This document shows positions 20,681 to 29,656 of a stretch of DNA of 64,000 bases, in pieces (the stretch's first letter is position 1; each line of letters opens with the position of its first letter). A program made the translations under genes and the position numbers. The DNA lies in contig NZ_SBKP01000003.1 of the NCBI RefSeq assembly GCF_004122115.1, positions 268,502-332,501 of the forward strand, read 5' to 3'. This DNA is from Sphingobium fluviale (GTDB lineage Bacteria; Pseudomonadota; Alphaproteobacteria; Sphingomonadales; Sphingomonadaceae). The notes under the pieces were generated by a model. That model saw only the letters and a program-made list of their open reading frames with translations. It was not told where the DNA came from and did not search any database.

Positions 20681-22131
20681 TGTTGGATACCGCTTCCCTG
20701 ATACTGGCGCTGCCTGAGCTGGTGCTGACCGCCGCCGGGCTGATCCTGCTGATGATCGCCGCCTATGCGGGTGACACCAGCGCGAAGATGATTGGTTGGC
20801 TTGGCGTTGTGGCGCTGGGCGTGGCCGCTTGGGCGCTGTGCCCGGCGTGGACGCAGGGTGGCGATGCGTTCGGCGGGCTTTACCGCGGAGATGCGTTCGG
20901 CGCCTTCGCCAAGGGGCTGATCTATCTGGCGGCCGCTGTCTGCATCCTCATTGCGCCGCGCTTTTTCGAGGCGGGCGGTGCGAATGGCGCGCGCGCGATC
21001 CGTGCCGAATATCCGATCCTGATCCTGTTCGCCTGCGTCGGCATGGGCATGATGGTGTCTGCCGGAGACATGCTGACCCTCTATGTTGGGTTGGAGCTGA
21101 ACAGTCTCGCTGCCTATGTGCTCGCAAGCTTCATGCGGCAGGACGGGCGCAGCGCGGAAGCGGGCCTCAAATATTTCGTGCTCGGCGCACTGGCGAGCGG
21201 CATCCTGCTCTACGGCATTTCGCTGCTTTATGGCTTTACTGGCTCGACCAGCTATGCCGGCATCGCCGCCGCCATGGCAGACGGGCTGTCGCACGGCGAA
21301 ACCTTCGGTCTGGTGTTTGTGCTGGCGGGCCTCGCGTTCAAGATCAGCGCCGTGCCGTTCCACATGTGGACGCCGGACGTCTATGAAGGCGCGCCGACCC
21401 CCGTCACCGCGTTCTTCGCCAGCGCGCCCAAGGTGGCGGCGATGGGCCTCACCGTCCGCGTCGCGATGGAGGCTATGGGCAGCGCGGCATCAAGCTGGCA
21501 GCAGATCGTCGTGTTCGTCGCGCTTGCTTCCATCCTGTTCGGCGCTGTCGCGGCGATCGGCCAGACCAACATCAAGCGGCTTTTGGCCTACAGCTCGATC
21601 AACAATGTCGGCTTCGCGCTGATCGGCCTTGCGGCTGGCACGGCGGAAGGCGTTGCTGCCGTGATGAGCTATCTCGCCATCTATGTGGTGATGACGATTG
21701 GCAGTTTCTTGTGCGTCCTCCAGATGCGCGACAGCCAGGGCAATCCGGTCGAAGACATTGCCAGCCTTGCCGGCCTGTCGCAGAGCCGCAAGGGGCTGGC
21801 CGCCGCCTTCGCGATCTTCATGTTCAGTCTTGCGGGCATCCCGCCGCTGATGGGCTTCTGGGCCAAGTTCCTGGTGTTCGATGCCGCTGTCGCTGCCGGG
21901 ATGACCGGGCTTGCCGCCTTCGGCATCGCGATGTCGGTCGTCGGTGCGTTCTACTATTTGAAGATCATCAAGACGGTCTATTTCGACGAACCCGCCGCCG
22001 AATATGCGCCCGCTGGAAGCCGTATGGAAAGCGCGCTGATAGCGGTGAGCGCCGCGCTGATCGTGCTGGGTTATCTCTTCAACCCGCTGCTCGACACGAT
22101 GAGCGCAGCGGCGGCGGCGGCGCTCCACTGA
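20680..22131 (+). CDS. nuoN: NADH-quinone oxidoreductase subunit N
   Basis: Third antiporter-like subunit, 483 aa, about 14 helices; final subunit of the operon, completing all 14 Nuo proteins. Conserved YVGLELNSLAAYVLASFMR, FHMWTPDVYEGAPTPVTAFFASAPK and FMFSLAGIPPLMGFWAKF segments are visible. birA starts only six bases downstream, so the transcript probably continues into the cofactor genes. Confidence 0.96.
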   Translation: MLDTASLILALPELVLTAAGLILLMIAAYAGDTSAKMIGWLGVVALGVAAWALCPAWTQGGDAFGGLYRGDAFGAFAKGLIYLAAAVCILIAPRFFEAGGANGARAIRAEYPILILFACVGMGMMVSAGDMLTLYVGLELNSLAAYVLASFMRQDGRSAEAGLKYFVLGALASGILLYGISLLYGFTGSTSYAGIAAAMADGLSHGETFGLVFVLAGLAFKISAVPFHMWTPDVYEGAPTPVTAFFASAPKVAAMGLTVRVAMEAMGSAASSWQQIVVFVALASILFGAVAAIGQTNIKRLLAYSSINNVGFALIGLAAGTAEGVAAVMSYLAIYVVMTIGSFLCVLQMRDSQGNPVEDIASLAGLSQSRKGLAAAFAIFMFSLAGIPPLMGFWAKFLVFDAAVAAGMTGLAAFGIAMSVVGAFYYLKIIKTVYFDEPAAEYAPAGSRMESALIAVSAALIVLGYLFNPLLDTMSAAAAAALH

Positions 22132-22136
22132 CCGAC

Positions 22137-22856
22137 ATGACGCAGCCCGTCCGGCTTGTCGGCGAGACCGGATCGACCAACGAAGATATGAAGGCGCTTG
22201 CCGCTGCCGGGGAACCGGAGGGCGCATGGCTGCGCGCCGAAGTGCAGACCTCTGGCAAGGGACGTATGGGCCGCGCATGGCAGGGCGATGTCGGCAATCT
22301 CTATGCGTCCACTCTGGTGCGGCTCGGCCCGCTCGATCAGCCCGCGCATAGCCTCGCGCTGGTGATAGCGGTGGCGGTGCATGAGGCGCTGTCCGAGTTT
22401 GTTGGCGCAGGCGTACTCAGCCTGAAATGGCCGAATGACGTTTTTGCCGGTAACGCCAAGCTGTGCGGCATGCTGCTGGAGCGGGTGGGGGATGCGATTA
22501 TCCTCGGCATTGGCATTAACATCGTCAGCGCGCCCGTGTTACCAGACCGCGAAACGACCTGCCTGCGCGATCTGGGTGCCGCATCCTGCGATGCCGCGCA
22601 TGTGCTGGAGCGGGTTGCTGAGCATTTTGCCAATAGCCTGGCACAGTGGCGCACCTATGGGCTGGAACCGCTGATCCGCGCGTGGCAGGCGCGTGCGCAC
22701 CCCCCCGGCACCGCGCTGGCGGCACAACTTCCCGATGGCGAGCGTATATCGGGAGCTTTTGAGGGGCTGGATGCGCACGGTGCGCTCATCCTTCGCTTGG
22801 CGGATGGCTCCAGACGTGTCATTCATGCTGGTGATGTGTTCCTGCTGAACCCCTGA
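22137..22856 (+). CDS. birA: Biotin--[acetyl-CoA carboxylase] ligase
   Basis: Attaches biotin to the BCCP subunit of acetyl-CoA carboxylase. The 239-aa protein is the short, catalytic-only form without the N-terminal DNA-binding repressor domain of E. coli BirA. The biotinyl-AMP motif is SGKGRMGRAW, followed by SLKWPNDVFAGNAKLCGMLLE and GIGINI; the C-terminal SH3-like domain ends in VIHAGDVFLLNP. ATG at 22137 is chosen; the longer open frame upstream is a shadow within nuoN. Sits in the conserved nuoN-birA-coaX-rnj arrangement. Confidence 0.94.
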   Translation: MTQPVRLVGETGSTNEDMKALAAAGEPEGAWLRAEVQTSGKGRMGRAWQGDVGNLYASTLVRLGPLDQPAHSLALVIAVAVHEALSEFVGAGVLSLKWPNDVFAGNAKLCGMLLERVGDAIILGIGINIVSAPVLPDRETTCLRDLGAASCDAAHVLERVAEHFANSLAQWRTYGLEPLIRAWQARAHPPGTALAAQLPDGERISGAFEGLDAHGALILRLADGSRRVIHAGDVFLLNP

Positions 22857-22879
22857 CCGACTGCGGAGAGATTTGAGCC

Positions 22880-23677
22880 ATGCTTCTGGCGATTGATGCT
22901 GGTAATACCAATATCGTGTTCGCGCTGGTGGAGCCGGGGCAGGGGGATGCCCCGCCCACCATCCGCACCCGCTGGCGTATCGCCACCGATGCGCGGCGCA
23001 CGGGCGATGAATATGCGGTCTGGCTCAACCAGCTGTTGATGCTCGAAGGCTTCACCATGGCAGATGTGAACGCAGTGATCATCGCCACCGTGGTGCCACG
23101 CGCGCTTCATAATCTGCGCACGCTCGCCAGCAAATATTTCAAGGTAGAGCCTCTGGTCGCGGGGGAGGCTGGCGCGGAATGGGGCATAGAGCTGGATGTC
23201 GCGGAGCCTGAGTCTGTGGGCGCGGACAGGGTGATCAATGCCATCGCCGCACATGCGCGTGAGCCGGGCGACCTCATCGTCATCGACTTTGGCACCGCGA
23301 CCACGTTCGACGTTGTGGATTATACCGGCGCCTATAAAGGTGGGATCATCGCGCCCGGCATCAACCTCTCGCTTGATGCGCTGGTGAGCGCGGCGGCCAA
23401 GCTGCCCCGTATCGCTATCGAGGCGCCCGCATCCAGCTCGGTCATCGGCCGCACCACCGAGGAACAGATGCACATCGGCGTCTTCTGGGGCTATGTTGCG
23501 ATGATGGAAGGGCTCGTTGCCCGGATGCGTGCCCAGATCGGCCGTCCCGCCAAGATAATCGCGACCGGCGGCCTCGCGGTATTGTTCAATGATCACACCA
23601 GCTTGTTTGACCGGATTGTCTCTGATTTGACCATCGAAGGCCTGGCAATGTTGTATAGCAGGAGCCAGCACGGCTGA
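22880..23677 (+). CDS. coaX: Type III pantothenate kinase
   Basis: Catalyses the first step of coenzyme A synthesis, phosphorylating pantothenate; CoaX is an ASKHA-fold enzyme unrelated to CoaA. Motifs are the N-terminal phosphate loop [16 protein letters not shown], the catalytic-Asp region [24 protein letters not shown] and the pantothenate pocket [23 protein letters not shown] lies seven bases before the ATG. The stop overlaps the rnj start (TGATG). Confidence 0.95.
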   Translation: MLLAIDAGNTNIVFALVEPGQGDAPPTIRTRWRIATDARRTGDEYAVWLNQLLMLEGFTMADVNAVIIATVVPRALHNLRTLASKYFKVEPLVAGEAGAEWGIELDVAEPESVGADRVINAIAAHAREPGDLIVIDFGTATTFDVVDYTGAYKGGIIAPGINLSLDALVSAAAKLPRIAIEAPASSSVIGRTTEEQMHIGVFWGYVAMMEGLVARMRAQIGRPAKIIATGGLAVLFNDHTSLFDRIVSDLTIEGLAMLYSRSQHG

Positions 23678-25317
23678 TGACCCCCGGTAATGAGTTATTG
23701 TTCCTGGCCCTTGGTGGGTCGGGCGAAATCGGCATGAACGCCAATCTCTATGGCTGTCGCGGCAAGTGGATTTTGGTCGATCTCGGCGTGACGTTTGCCG
23801 ATCCCTTTTATCCGGGCATAGACCTTGTGATGCCGGACCTCGCCTTTATCGAGGAACGGCGCGAGGATCTGCTCGGCATCGTGCTGACCCACGGGCATGA
23901 GGATCATATCGGCGCGCTGCCCTATCTCGCGGCGGACCTTGGTGTGCCGCTTTATGCCACGCCTTTCACCGCTGGCCTGATTGCGGGCAAGCTGGAGGAA
24001 GAAGGGCTGCTCGGCCAGGTGGAGCTGCGCACGGTAGAGCTGGGCGGAGCCATCAAACTGGGTGAGTTCGCCATCCGCTATGTTGCGTTGGCGCACAGCA
24101 TCGCCGAGGGCAACGCGTTGCTGATCGATACACCATTTGGCCGCATCTTCCACACCGGCGACTGGAAGCTGGATGAGGAACCACTGATTGGTGAGCCTGC
24201 AACCGAAGCGCAATTGCGCACCATTGGTGACGAAGGCGTGCTGGCTCTGGTGTGTGACAGCACCAACGTGTTCAACCCGGAGGCCAGCGGCTCTGAGGGC
24301 GGGGTGCGTGACGGGCTGCTGGAAGTCGTCAGCCAAGCAAAGGGCAGGGTGATCGTCACTACCTTCGCCTCCAACGTCGCGCGGCTGAAGACGCTGGGCG
24401 ATGTCGCCCGTGCCACCGGGCGGCAGTTGTGCCTCGCGGGGCGCTCGCTTGACAGGATCACCTCTGTCGCGAAGGCGAATGGCTATCTGCGTGATCTGCC
24501 GCCGCTGATCGACTGGGACAGGGCGATGGATCTGCCCGCGCGGGAGGTGATGATCATCGCGACCGGCGGGCAGGGCGAGGCGCGGGCCGCGCTGGCCCGC
24601 ATGGCCGAGGGTACGCACCCGATCAAGCCAGTGACGGGTGATCTGATCGTGTTCTCCTCCAAACAGATACCCGGCAACGAGATTGCGATCGGCCGCATCC
24701 AAAACGCCTTCGCCGCGCAGGGCGTCGAGATGGTGACGGAGAAACAGGCGCATATTCACGTCTCCGGCCATCCCGGCCAGCCGGAACTGCGCGCGATGTA
24801 TGAATGGTTGAAGCCGGAGATCCTGCTGCCCGTGCATGGCGAGATGCGGCATATGCAGGCGCAGGCGCGGCTGGGGCTGGCTCATGGCATCCCCCATGCG
24901 CTGGTTCAGAAAAATGGTGACATGGTCCGTCTTGCACCCGGCAAGGCAGCGGTGATCGGCCATGAGCAGACCGGCCGGCTGGTGCTGGATGGCGATGTCA
25001 TCCTGCCCGCCGATGGCGGCACGCTGAACGAGCGGCGCAAGCTCTCGGTCAATGGCCAGATCAGCGTCGCGGTGGCGCGAGACGGCAAGGGGCGGCTGGC
25101 GGGTGCCCCACAGTTGCGCCTGCAGGGCGTGCCGCTGGAGGAAGACCGCGAGGCGTTCCTCTCCGAAGCTGCCGAGGAAGCCACCGCTGCGGTAAGCGCG
25201 CGTGGCTCGGAAGAGCTGGAAGCAGTGCGCGAGCGGGTGCGCCTTGCCGTCCGCCGTGTCGCGACGCGCTGGACCGGCAAAAAGCCTATCGTTGACGTGC
25301 TCATCATCGACATCTAG
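23677..25317 (+). CDS. rnj: Ribonuclease J
   Basis: A 546-aa metallo-beta-lactamase/beta-CASP ribonuclease with 5'-3' exo- and endonuclease activity, used in rRNA maturation and mRNA decay in alphaproteobacteria. The zinc motif HGHEDHIGALPYL, the beta-CASP motif A (CDSTNVFNPEASGSEGG) and motif C (IHVSGHPGQPELR, PVHGEMRHM) are all present. The length and the C-terminal domain ending VDVLIIDI are normal. It overlaps coaX by one base. Confidence 0.95.
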   Translation: MTPGNELLFLALGGSGEIGMNANLYGCRGKWILVDLGVTFADPFYPGIDLVMPDLAFIEERREDLLGIVLTHGHEDHIGALPYLAADLGVPLYATPFTAGLIAGKLEEEGLLGQVELRTVELGGAIKLGEFAIRYVALAHSIAEGNALLIDTPFGRIFHTGDWKLDEEPLIGEPATEAQLRTIGDEGVLALVCDSTNVFNPEASGSEGGVRDGLLEVVSQAKGRVIVTTFASNVARLKTLGDVARATGRQLCLAGRSLDRITSVAKANGYLRDLPPLIDWDRAMDLPAREVMIIATGGQGEARAALARMAEGTHPIKPVTGDLIVFSSKQIPGNEIAIGRIQNAFAAQGVEMVTEKQAHIHVSGHPGQPELRAMYEWLKPEILLPVHGEMRHMQAQARLGLAHGIPHALVQKNGDMVRLAPGKAAVIGHEQTGRLVLDGDVILPADGGTLNERRKLSVNGQISVAVARDGKGRLAGAPQLRLQGVPLEEDREAFLSEAAEEATAAVSARGSEELEAVRERVRLAVRRVATRWTGKKPIVDVLIIDI

Positions 25318-25342
25318 CGCGCGCGCCGCTACAAGCGCGGGC

Positions 25343-25615
25343 ATGAAAATAACCTCGATCCTCGCCATCTACTTGCTGTTCTGGGTGATGAGCGCGTTCA
25401 TGCTCCTGCCGGTCGGCGTCAAAACGCCGCACGAAACCGGTGAGGCGCTGGTGCCCGGCCAGGCGGATAGTGCGCCCGGTAACTTCCGGCCCAAGCGCAT
25501 TGCGATCCGCGCGACCGTTCTCTCCGCGGTACTGTTCGGGCTTTATTATGCCAATTATGTCAACGGCTGGATTGGGGTAGACAGCCTCGACATCACCCGC
25601 TGGATCGCCCACTGA
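25343..25615 (+). CDS. DUF1467-family small membrane protein
   Basis: A 90-aa protein with two transmembrane helices (residues about 5-22 and 56-74) and between them the motif LPVGVKTPHETGE...PGQADSAPGNFRPKR, characteristic of DUF1467 proteins that follow rnj in many alphaproteobacteria. Function is unknown. ATG at 25343 lies 25 bases after the rnj stop; convergent with the coiled-coil gene whose stop is at 25629. Confidence 0.82.
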   Translation: MKITSILAIYLLFWVMSAFMLLPVGVKTPHETGEALVPGQADSAPGNFRPKRIAIRATVLSAVLFGLYYANYVNGWIGVDSLDITRWIAH

Positions 25616-25628
25616 GGGGGCGAGCGGT

Positions 25629-27914
25629 TCAGTCCTTCAGCCTGTCGATCGCCTGTGCCAGCGCGACATAGAGCTTGCCGATGTCTGATGACAGCAAGGT
25701 GACGGCGATGGAGCTGCCATCGCGCGTCGGCAAAATTGCGCGCAGCATCGCTTCGAAGTCATGGATATAGCGATTGACGCCGTCATGGAAACCCGCGTCG
25801 CGCTGATAGAGTGCCCAGATCTGTTGTGCCTGCGCAGTGTCGATCAGCCGCACCGCGCGGCGCGAGAATACGCCACGGTCGCCTTTGAGATAGGCCGCCC
25901 ACAGGGTGTCGCTCACCTCGCCGGAGAGGATTTTCGTCACGTCGATGGCGATGCTATTCAGCGAGTCGATGAGTGTGGCGGACTGGTGAGAGAAGCTGTC
26001 CTGCTCGCGCTTTTGCGCCGCTTCGTCGGCCTCGGCGATCCGCTGCTCTATCGCGGCGGTGGTGTCGGCAATGGTGATGAGCTGGCGCATCAGCCTGTCA
26101 GACGCCGCATGGGCGGCTTGCACCGCGCGCTCCGCCACGTTGCTCACTTCCTCTATGCGTGCGCGGAAGACATCGCCCAGCCGCTCGTTCATCGCCTGCT
26201 CGCTGGCGTCGCCGATCTGGCTGCCCGCCTCGGCAATGGCATTGAACAGCGCTTCCTTGGCGCGCTCGCCCGCCTGCTCTGCTGTATCCTTGATGCGCAG
26301 CAATGTGGCGACCATCTGCGGCCCGGCGCTGTCTGACAGACGCCGCGCGCCCGTATCCGCCGATTCGATCGCGAGGTTGAGCGCATCGACCTGCTCCCGA
26401 CACCCGGCGAGTGTGTTTTCGCCGCTGTGGAGCAGCTCGCGCAGCTTGCGCTGCTGGCCGCTCAGCAGCTCCTCGGATTCGCGCGCATGGCCGAGCACAG
26501 AGGCGGACATCGATTCCAGATGCTCGATCTCCGGCATGATGACGCTGAGCAGGCGCTGGCTGCTGTCGATCTTGTCGTTGAGGCGAGCCAGCGCAGCGGG
26601 GTGGCCTTCATCCATCTCGCGCACGCTGGCATCGAGCGCCGTCAGCAGCCCTTCGGTGCGGGCGATCATACCCTCGGCGGCCCTGTTGCCAGACTCCAGC
26701 GCCTCATCAAGCTTCTGTGTGCGGTTTGTGAGGCTCTCCATCGCCTCTGCCATCCGCTCAGAGCTGGTAACGCCGACCGACTGGAGCTGTGCAAACTCGT
26801 CGCTTAGCGTTTCGATGCGCAGCGACATGGTGCGGGTGATATCGCCGATAACTTCTGCGCGATCCTGCACCAGCGTGTCCAGCTCGCGCAGTCGCGTCTC
26901 GATCTGGGCGATGCTCTCGCCATAGGCCAGCACCGCCTGCCCGCCAATCGCGCCCAGGGACGAGCGCGATTGCTCGACCAGCATGTTAAGCTCGGTCGAG
27001 CGCATATCGAGCGCGACTCCGGCCTCGTCTATCGCCCTGCGCGCTATGTCTATCGCGGCATCGATGCGGTTGGCGCTGATGTCGGCCATGCCCGTCACCT
27101 CTTCGGAGGCGGAGCGGGTGGCATCCTGTATCCGCATCAATTGTGCGGTGAGGCTCTGGGTGGTGGTGGTGGTGCGGGTGCGGGCTTCGTCCAGCATGCG
27201 GCCAAGCGAATCGAGCCGCGCTTCCAGCCGGTCGACCTTCTCCTCCAGCGTATCGCTACCCAAAGACAGCGCGGATGCGACACGGTTCGTGCGTGTCTCT
27301 ACATCGGGCATGGCATCGACCAGCCGGCCAAACTGGGTGGCAAGGCTGAGGCCTGCGCGCTCGATGATCTCTGCTTGCTGTGCCGATGTGCTGGCATGCT
27401 GGGTCAGCGTACGCGCTGCGGCCTCCAGGTTCTGGCTGGCCGCGCCGCCATATTCCTCCAGCAGGCTGGCCTGATCGCGCAGGGTTTGCCGTGCGGTATC
27501 AAGCTGCTGGTTGACGATGGCGAGGCGCATGTCGAGCGCGTCGGCCTCCGTGCGGAGTTGTGTCGAAATGCGGGCAAAGCGATCCGCCTCACCCATGCTC
27601 CCGCGCACTAGGATGAGATAGAGAATACCCAGCAGGATGAGCGGGGTGGATATGCCAGCCGCCGCAAGCGGTATCTGCTCCAGCCCTGGCATCCGAAAGC
27701 CGCGCTGCACGAGCAGATAGGCCGCAAAGCCGATCCAGCCCAGCGCAAGGGCAATAATCGCGAACCGTCCCGCCTTGACCCAGCTCGAAATGGCCGAAGG
27801 TTCGGGGGCATATTCCGGCTCGATCAGCGTATCATCGGCATAAGACGCGAAGCCCGCGCCTTCGCCAGCCTGATCCAGATCTTCGCCGAATTGTTCTTCG
27901 CGCCTCAGGCCCAC
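25629..27914 (-). CDS. Large two-TM coiled-coil protein, TipN-like architecture
   Basis: A 761-aa protein: an acidic cytosolic N-terminus (residues 1-45), two transmembrane helices (about 51-69 and 81-103), then about 650 residues that are almost entirely helical and heptad-like, rich in Ala, Glu, Arg, Ser and Thr. This is the layout of Caulobacter TipN, the new-pole landmark protein, and sequences of this type are found as hypothetical or ATPase-named proteins in sphingomonads. No Walker motif is visible, so an ATPase label would be wrong. It is transcribed divergently from the Hpt-like gene. The polar role is inferred from architecture only. Confidence 0.6.
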   Translation of the reverse strand: MGLRREEQFGEDLDQAGEGAGFASYADDTLIEPEYAPEPSAISSWVKAGRFAIIALALGWIGFAAYLLVQRGFRMPGLEQIPLAAAGISTPLILLGILYLILVRGSMGEADRFARISTQLRTEADALDMRLAIVNQQLDTARQTLRDQASLLEEYGGAASQNLEAAARTLTQHASTSAQQAEIIERAGLSLATQFGRLVDAMPDVETRTNRVASALSLGSDTLEEKVDRLEARLDSLGRMLDEARTRTTTTTQSLTAQLMRIQDATRSASEEVTGMADISANRIDAAIDIARRAIDEAGVALDMRSTELNMLVEQSRSSLGAIGGQAVLAYGESIAQIETRLRELDTLVQDRAEVIGDITRTMSLRIETLSDEFAQLQSVGVTSSERMAEAMESLTNRTQKLDEALESGNRAAEGMIARTEGLLTALDASVREMDEGHPAALARLNDKIDSSQRLLSVIMPEIEHLESMSASVLGHARESEELLSGQQRKLRELLHSGENTLAGCREQVDALNLAIESADTGARRLSDSAGPQMVATLLRIKDTAEQAGERAKEALFNAIAEAGSQIGDASEQAMNERLGDVFRARIEEVSNVAERAVQAAHAASDRLMRQLITIADTTAAIEQRIAEADEAAQKREQDSFSHQSATLIDSLNSIAIDVTKILSGEVSDTLWAAYLKGDRGVFSRRAVRLIDTAQAQQIWALYQRDAGFHDGVNRYIHDFEAMLRAILPTRDGSSIAVTLLSSDIGKLYVALAQAIDRLKD

Positions 27915-28014
27915 GATATCATCCCCGTTTCAGCCCCGGACTGTAGCAGCTTTTTTCGCGCAGCAAATGCCTATTTGCAACTGCTTGTTAACCGCGAACC
28001 ATTAGGATCGTCCA

Positions 28015-28317
28015 ATGGCTTTTGAAGGCGGAAACCTCAATATGGCACTGGCCGCGGCGGTGGGCGATGACGCCAGCCTTGTCCGCGACCTGCGCCGTGC
28101 GTTCCTCGAAAGCGCCGATCGGCAGATCGATCTGCTGTCCCGCGCGGGCGATGAATCGGCATGGCATCTGGCGCTGTGGCGGCTGAAGGGCCTGAGTGGC
28201 AGCTTCGGCGTGGTTCATATGATCGCTCTGATCGATGAGGCGCAAGGCTCTGCTCCGGGCGACGCGAAGATCGTGCGCCGCCTGCGCTCCGCACTCGATA
28301 TGCTCTCGGCGGACTGA
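28015..28317 (+). CDS. Hpt-like four-helix protein lacking the phospho-histidine
   Basis: A 100-aa all-helical protein with the Hpt core pattern LWRLKGLSGSFGV, which aligns with the usual A-H-x-L-K-G-x-x-x-x-x-G. The position of the phosphorylated His is Trp55 here (codon TGG at 28177-28179), while the following LKG and the Gly turn are kept. His51 lies four residues earlier, one helical turn away, and is unlikely to replace it. The protein could bind response regulators or kinases without carrying phosphate. Divergent from the coiled-coil gene and followed by an unrelated membrane protein. Confidence 0.65.
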   Translation: MAFEGGNLNMALAAAVGDDASLVRDLRRAFLESADRQIDLLSRAGDESAWHLALWRLKGLSGSFGVVHMIALIDEAQGSAPGDAKIVRRLRSALDMLSAD

Positions 28318-28430
28318 CTTTACTCAATAGTGCCGGGTGAGGTAGGCGCGATGCGAAGCGCCTCTTGCATATCGCGCGCCATGTTGCGAAGGTTGCCTTT
28401 CACGAAAAGCAACCGGGTTCCGCACAATCT

Positions 28431-29609
28431 ATGCCTCTCGCCGCGATCCTCTCCGCCATGGCGCCATCGACTGACCGGCCCGGCGTGCCGCGTGCCCAGA
28501 TTGTGTTCGCGGCGCAGACGCTGATCGAATATCAGGCGCGGCAGGCGATGCAGGCGGGCGCGAGCCAGATCTTTGTGATGGTGGAGGCGGTGACGCCATC
28601 GCTCTCGCGCATGGTCGATCAGTTCGCCGCCACTGGCGTGCAGGTTCATCTCATCCGCGATATGCCGAGCCTTGTGCGCCAGCTCCCGCGCGAGAGCGAC
28701 GTGCTGTTGTTTGCCGATGGCGCCGTGATCGATCAGGCCTATGTGGCGCAGGTCGGCAAGGCGGAGGGGAACGCGCTGCTGGTGGCGCAGGATGACACCG
28801 GCACCGCGCATCTTGAGCGGGTGGATGCACAGCACCGCTGGGCCGGGCTTGCGCGGGTGTCTCCGCGCACCCTGTTCAATACGCTGGATCTGATTGGCGA
28901 CTGGGACGTGGTCCTCACCCTGATGCGCGCGGTGGTGCAGAGCGTGCCGCAGCGCGTTGTGGTGGAGCCTGCCGATATAGCGGAGGGCCGCGTCGCGCTG
29001 GTCGAGCGGCAGGATACAGCCGATCTCATAGGCCGCGCACTCGTTGCGGTGCCAGTCGGCGGTAGCGCCGGGGCCGAGCATTATCTGCTGCAACGCCCGG
29101 CGCGCATGGCGGCGACGCATCTGCTGCGCATGCAGATTTCCGCCGCACATATAGGCATTGGCGCGCTGGCTATCGCGGCGCTGGGGCTGCTTGCCATCGT
29201 TCCGGGGTGGACGATATTGGCGCTGCTGCTGATGCTGATCGCGCTGGCGGTGGATATGGTGGCGCGCCAGGTGGCGGCGATGGGGCAGCACGGCGTGAAT
29301 AGTGCTTTAACGGCGCTGGCGCTGCCGATCATGCTCTCGCTCGGCATGGTGTGGCTGGGCGCGCGTCAGGGTGAGTGGTCCAGCGGCCTGCACCTCGCGA
29401 TTCTGAGCCTTGCGGCGGTGATGTTGATGCGGCGTGGGCGGATTTCGGGCCTGCCGCTCTGGGCGTGGATGACGCCGGGCTCGGCATTGCTGCTGCTGCT
29501 GGGCGGCGTGATTGTCGGCCAGTTCGGCGCGGCGCTCGCTCTTGCGGCGCTGCTGGGGCTGCTTTCGCTGGTGGCGATGCTGCTGAGGGACAGTCGGCAG
29601 AGCGGATAG
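28431..29609 (+). CDS. Fusion of a Rossmann-like soluble domain and a membrane domain, function unknown
   Basis: A 392-aa protein from ATG 28431 (the frame is open to 28365; an ATG at 28458 is also possible). Residues about 15-200 alternate strands and helices (QIFVMVEAV, VLLFADGAVID, NALLVAQDD) in a way that recalls nucleotidyltransferase-type sugar or inositol cytidylyltransferase domains, but the glycine-rich nucleotide loop is absent. Residues from about 238 contain six to eight hydrophobic helices; no CDP-alcohol phosphotransferase motif is visible. A degenerate IPCT/DIPPS-like fusion is one possibility; I cannot assign a reaction. Confidence 0.55.
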   Translation: MPLAAILSAMAPSTDRPGVPRAQIVFAAQTLIEYQARQAMQAGASQIFVMVEAVTPSLSRMVDQFAATGVQVHLIRDMPSLVRQLPRESDVLLFADGAVIDQAYVAQVGKAEGNALLVAQDDTGTAHLERVDAQHRWAGLARVSPRTLFNTLDLIGDWDVVLTLMRAVVQSVPQRVVVEPADIAEGRVALVERQDTADLIGRALVAVPVGGSAGAEHYLLQRPARMAATHLLRMQISAAHIGIGALAIAALGLLAIVPGWTILALLLMLIALAVDMVARQVAAMGQHGVNSALTALALPIMLSLGMVWLGARQGEWSSGLHLAILSLAAVMLMRRGRISGLPLWAWMTPGSALLLLLGGVIVGQFGAALALAALLGLLSLVAMLLRDSRQSG

Positions 29610-29656
29610 CATCACAGTTTAGCCTATATTTACTGCGTTGCGTTACATGCTGGATC

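Noticed and set aside
21711..22136. Upstream start for BirA within nuoN
   Set aside because: The 142 extra codons lie in another frame of nuoN and look like shadow sequence; BirA homology begins at about ATG 22137.
23695..25368. Long minus-strand open frame of 557 codons antisense to rnj
   Set aside because: It mirrors the codon structure of a well-supported RNase J gene, is rich in His/Arg/Gln with no domain, and is expected in high-GC DNA.
27987..27992. GTTAAC as a CtrA binding site upstream of the coiled-coil or Hpt-like genes
   Set aside because: A TTAA-N7-TTAA pair is required; the other half at the right distance reads ATGG on the minus strand, so only a half-site exists.
28165..28179. 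His51 of the Hpt-like protein as alternative phospho-acceptor
   Set aside because: It is one helical turn before the canonical position and not followed by LKG, so it does not align with the functional histidine.
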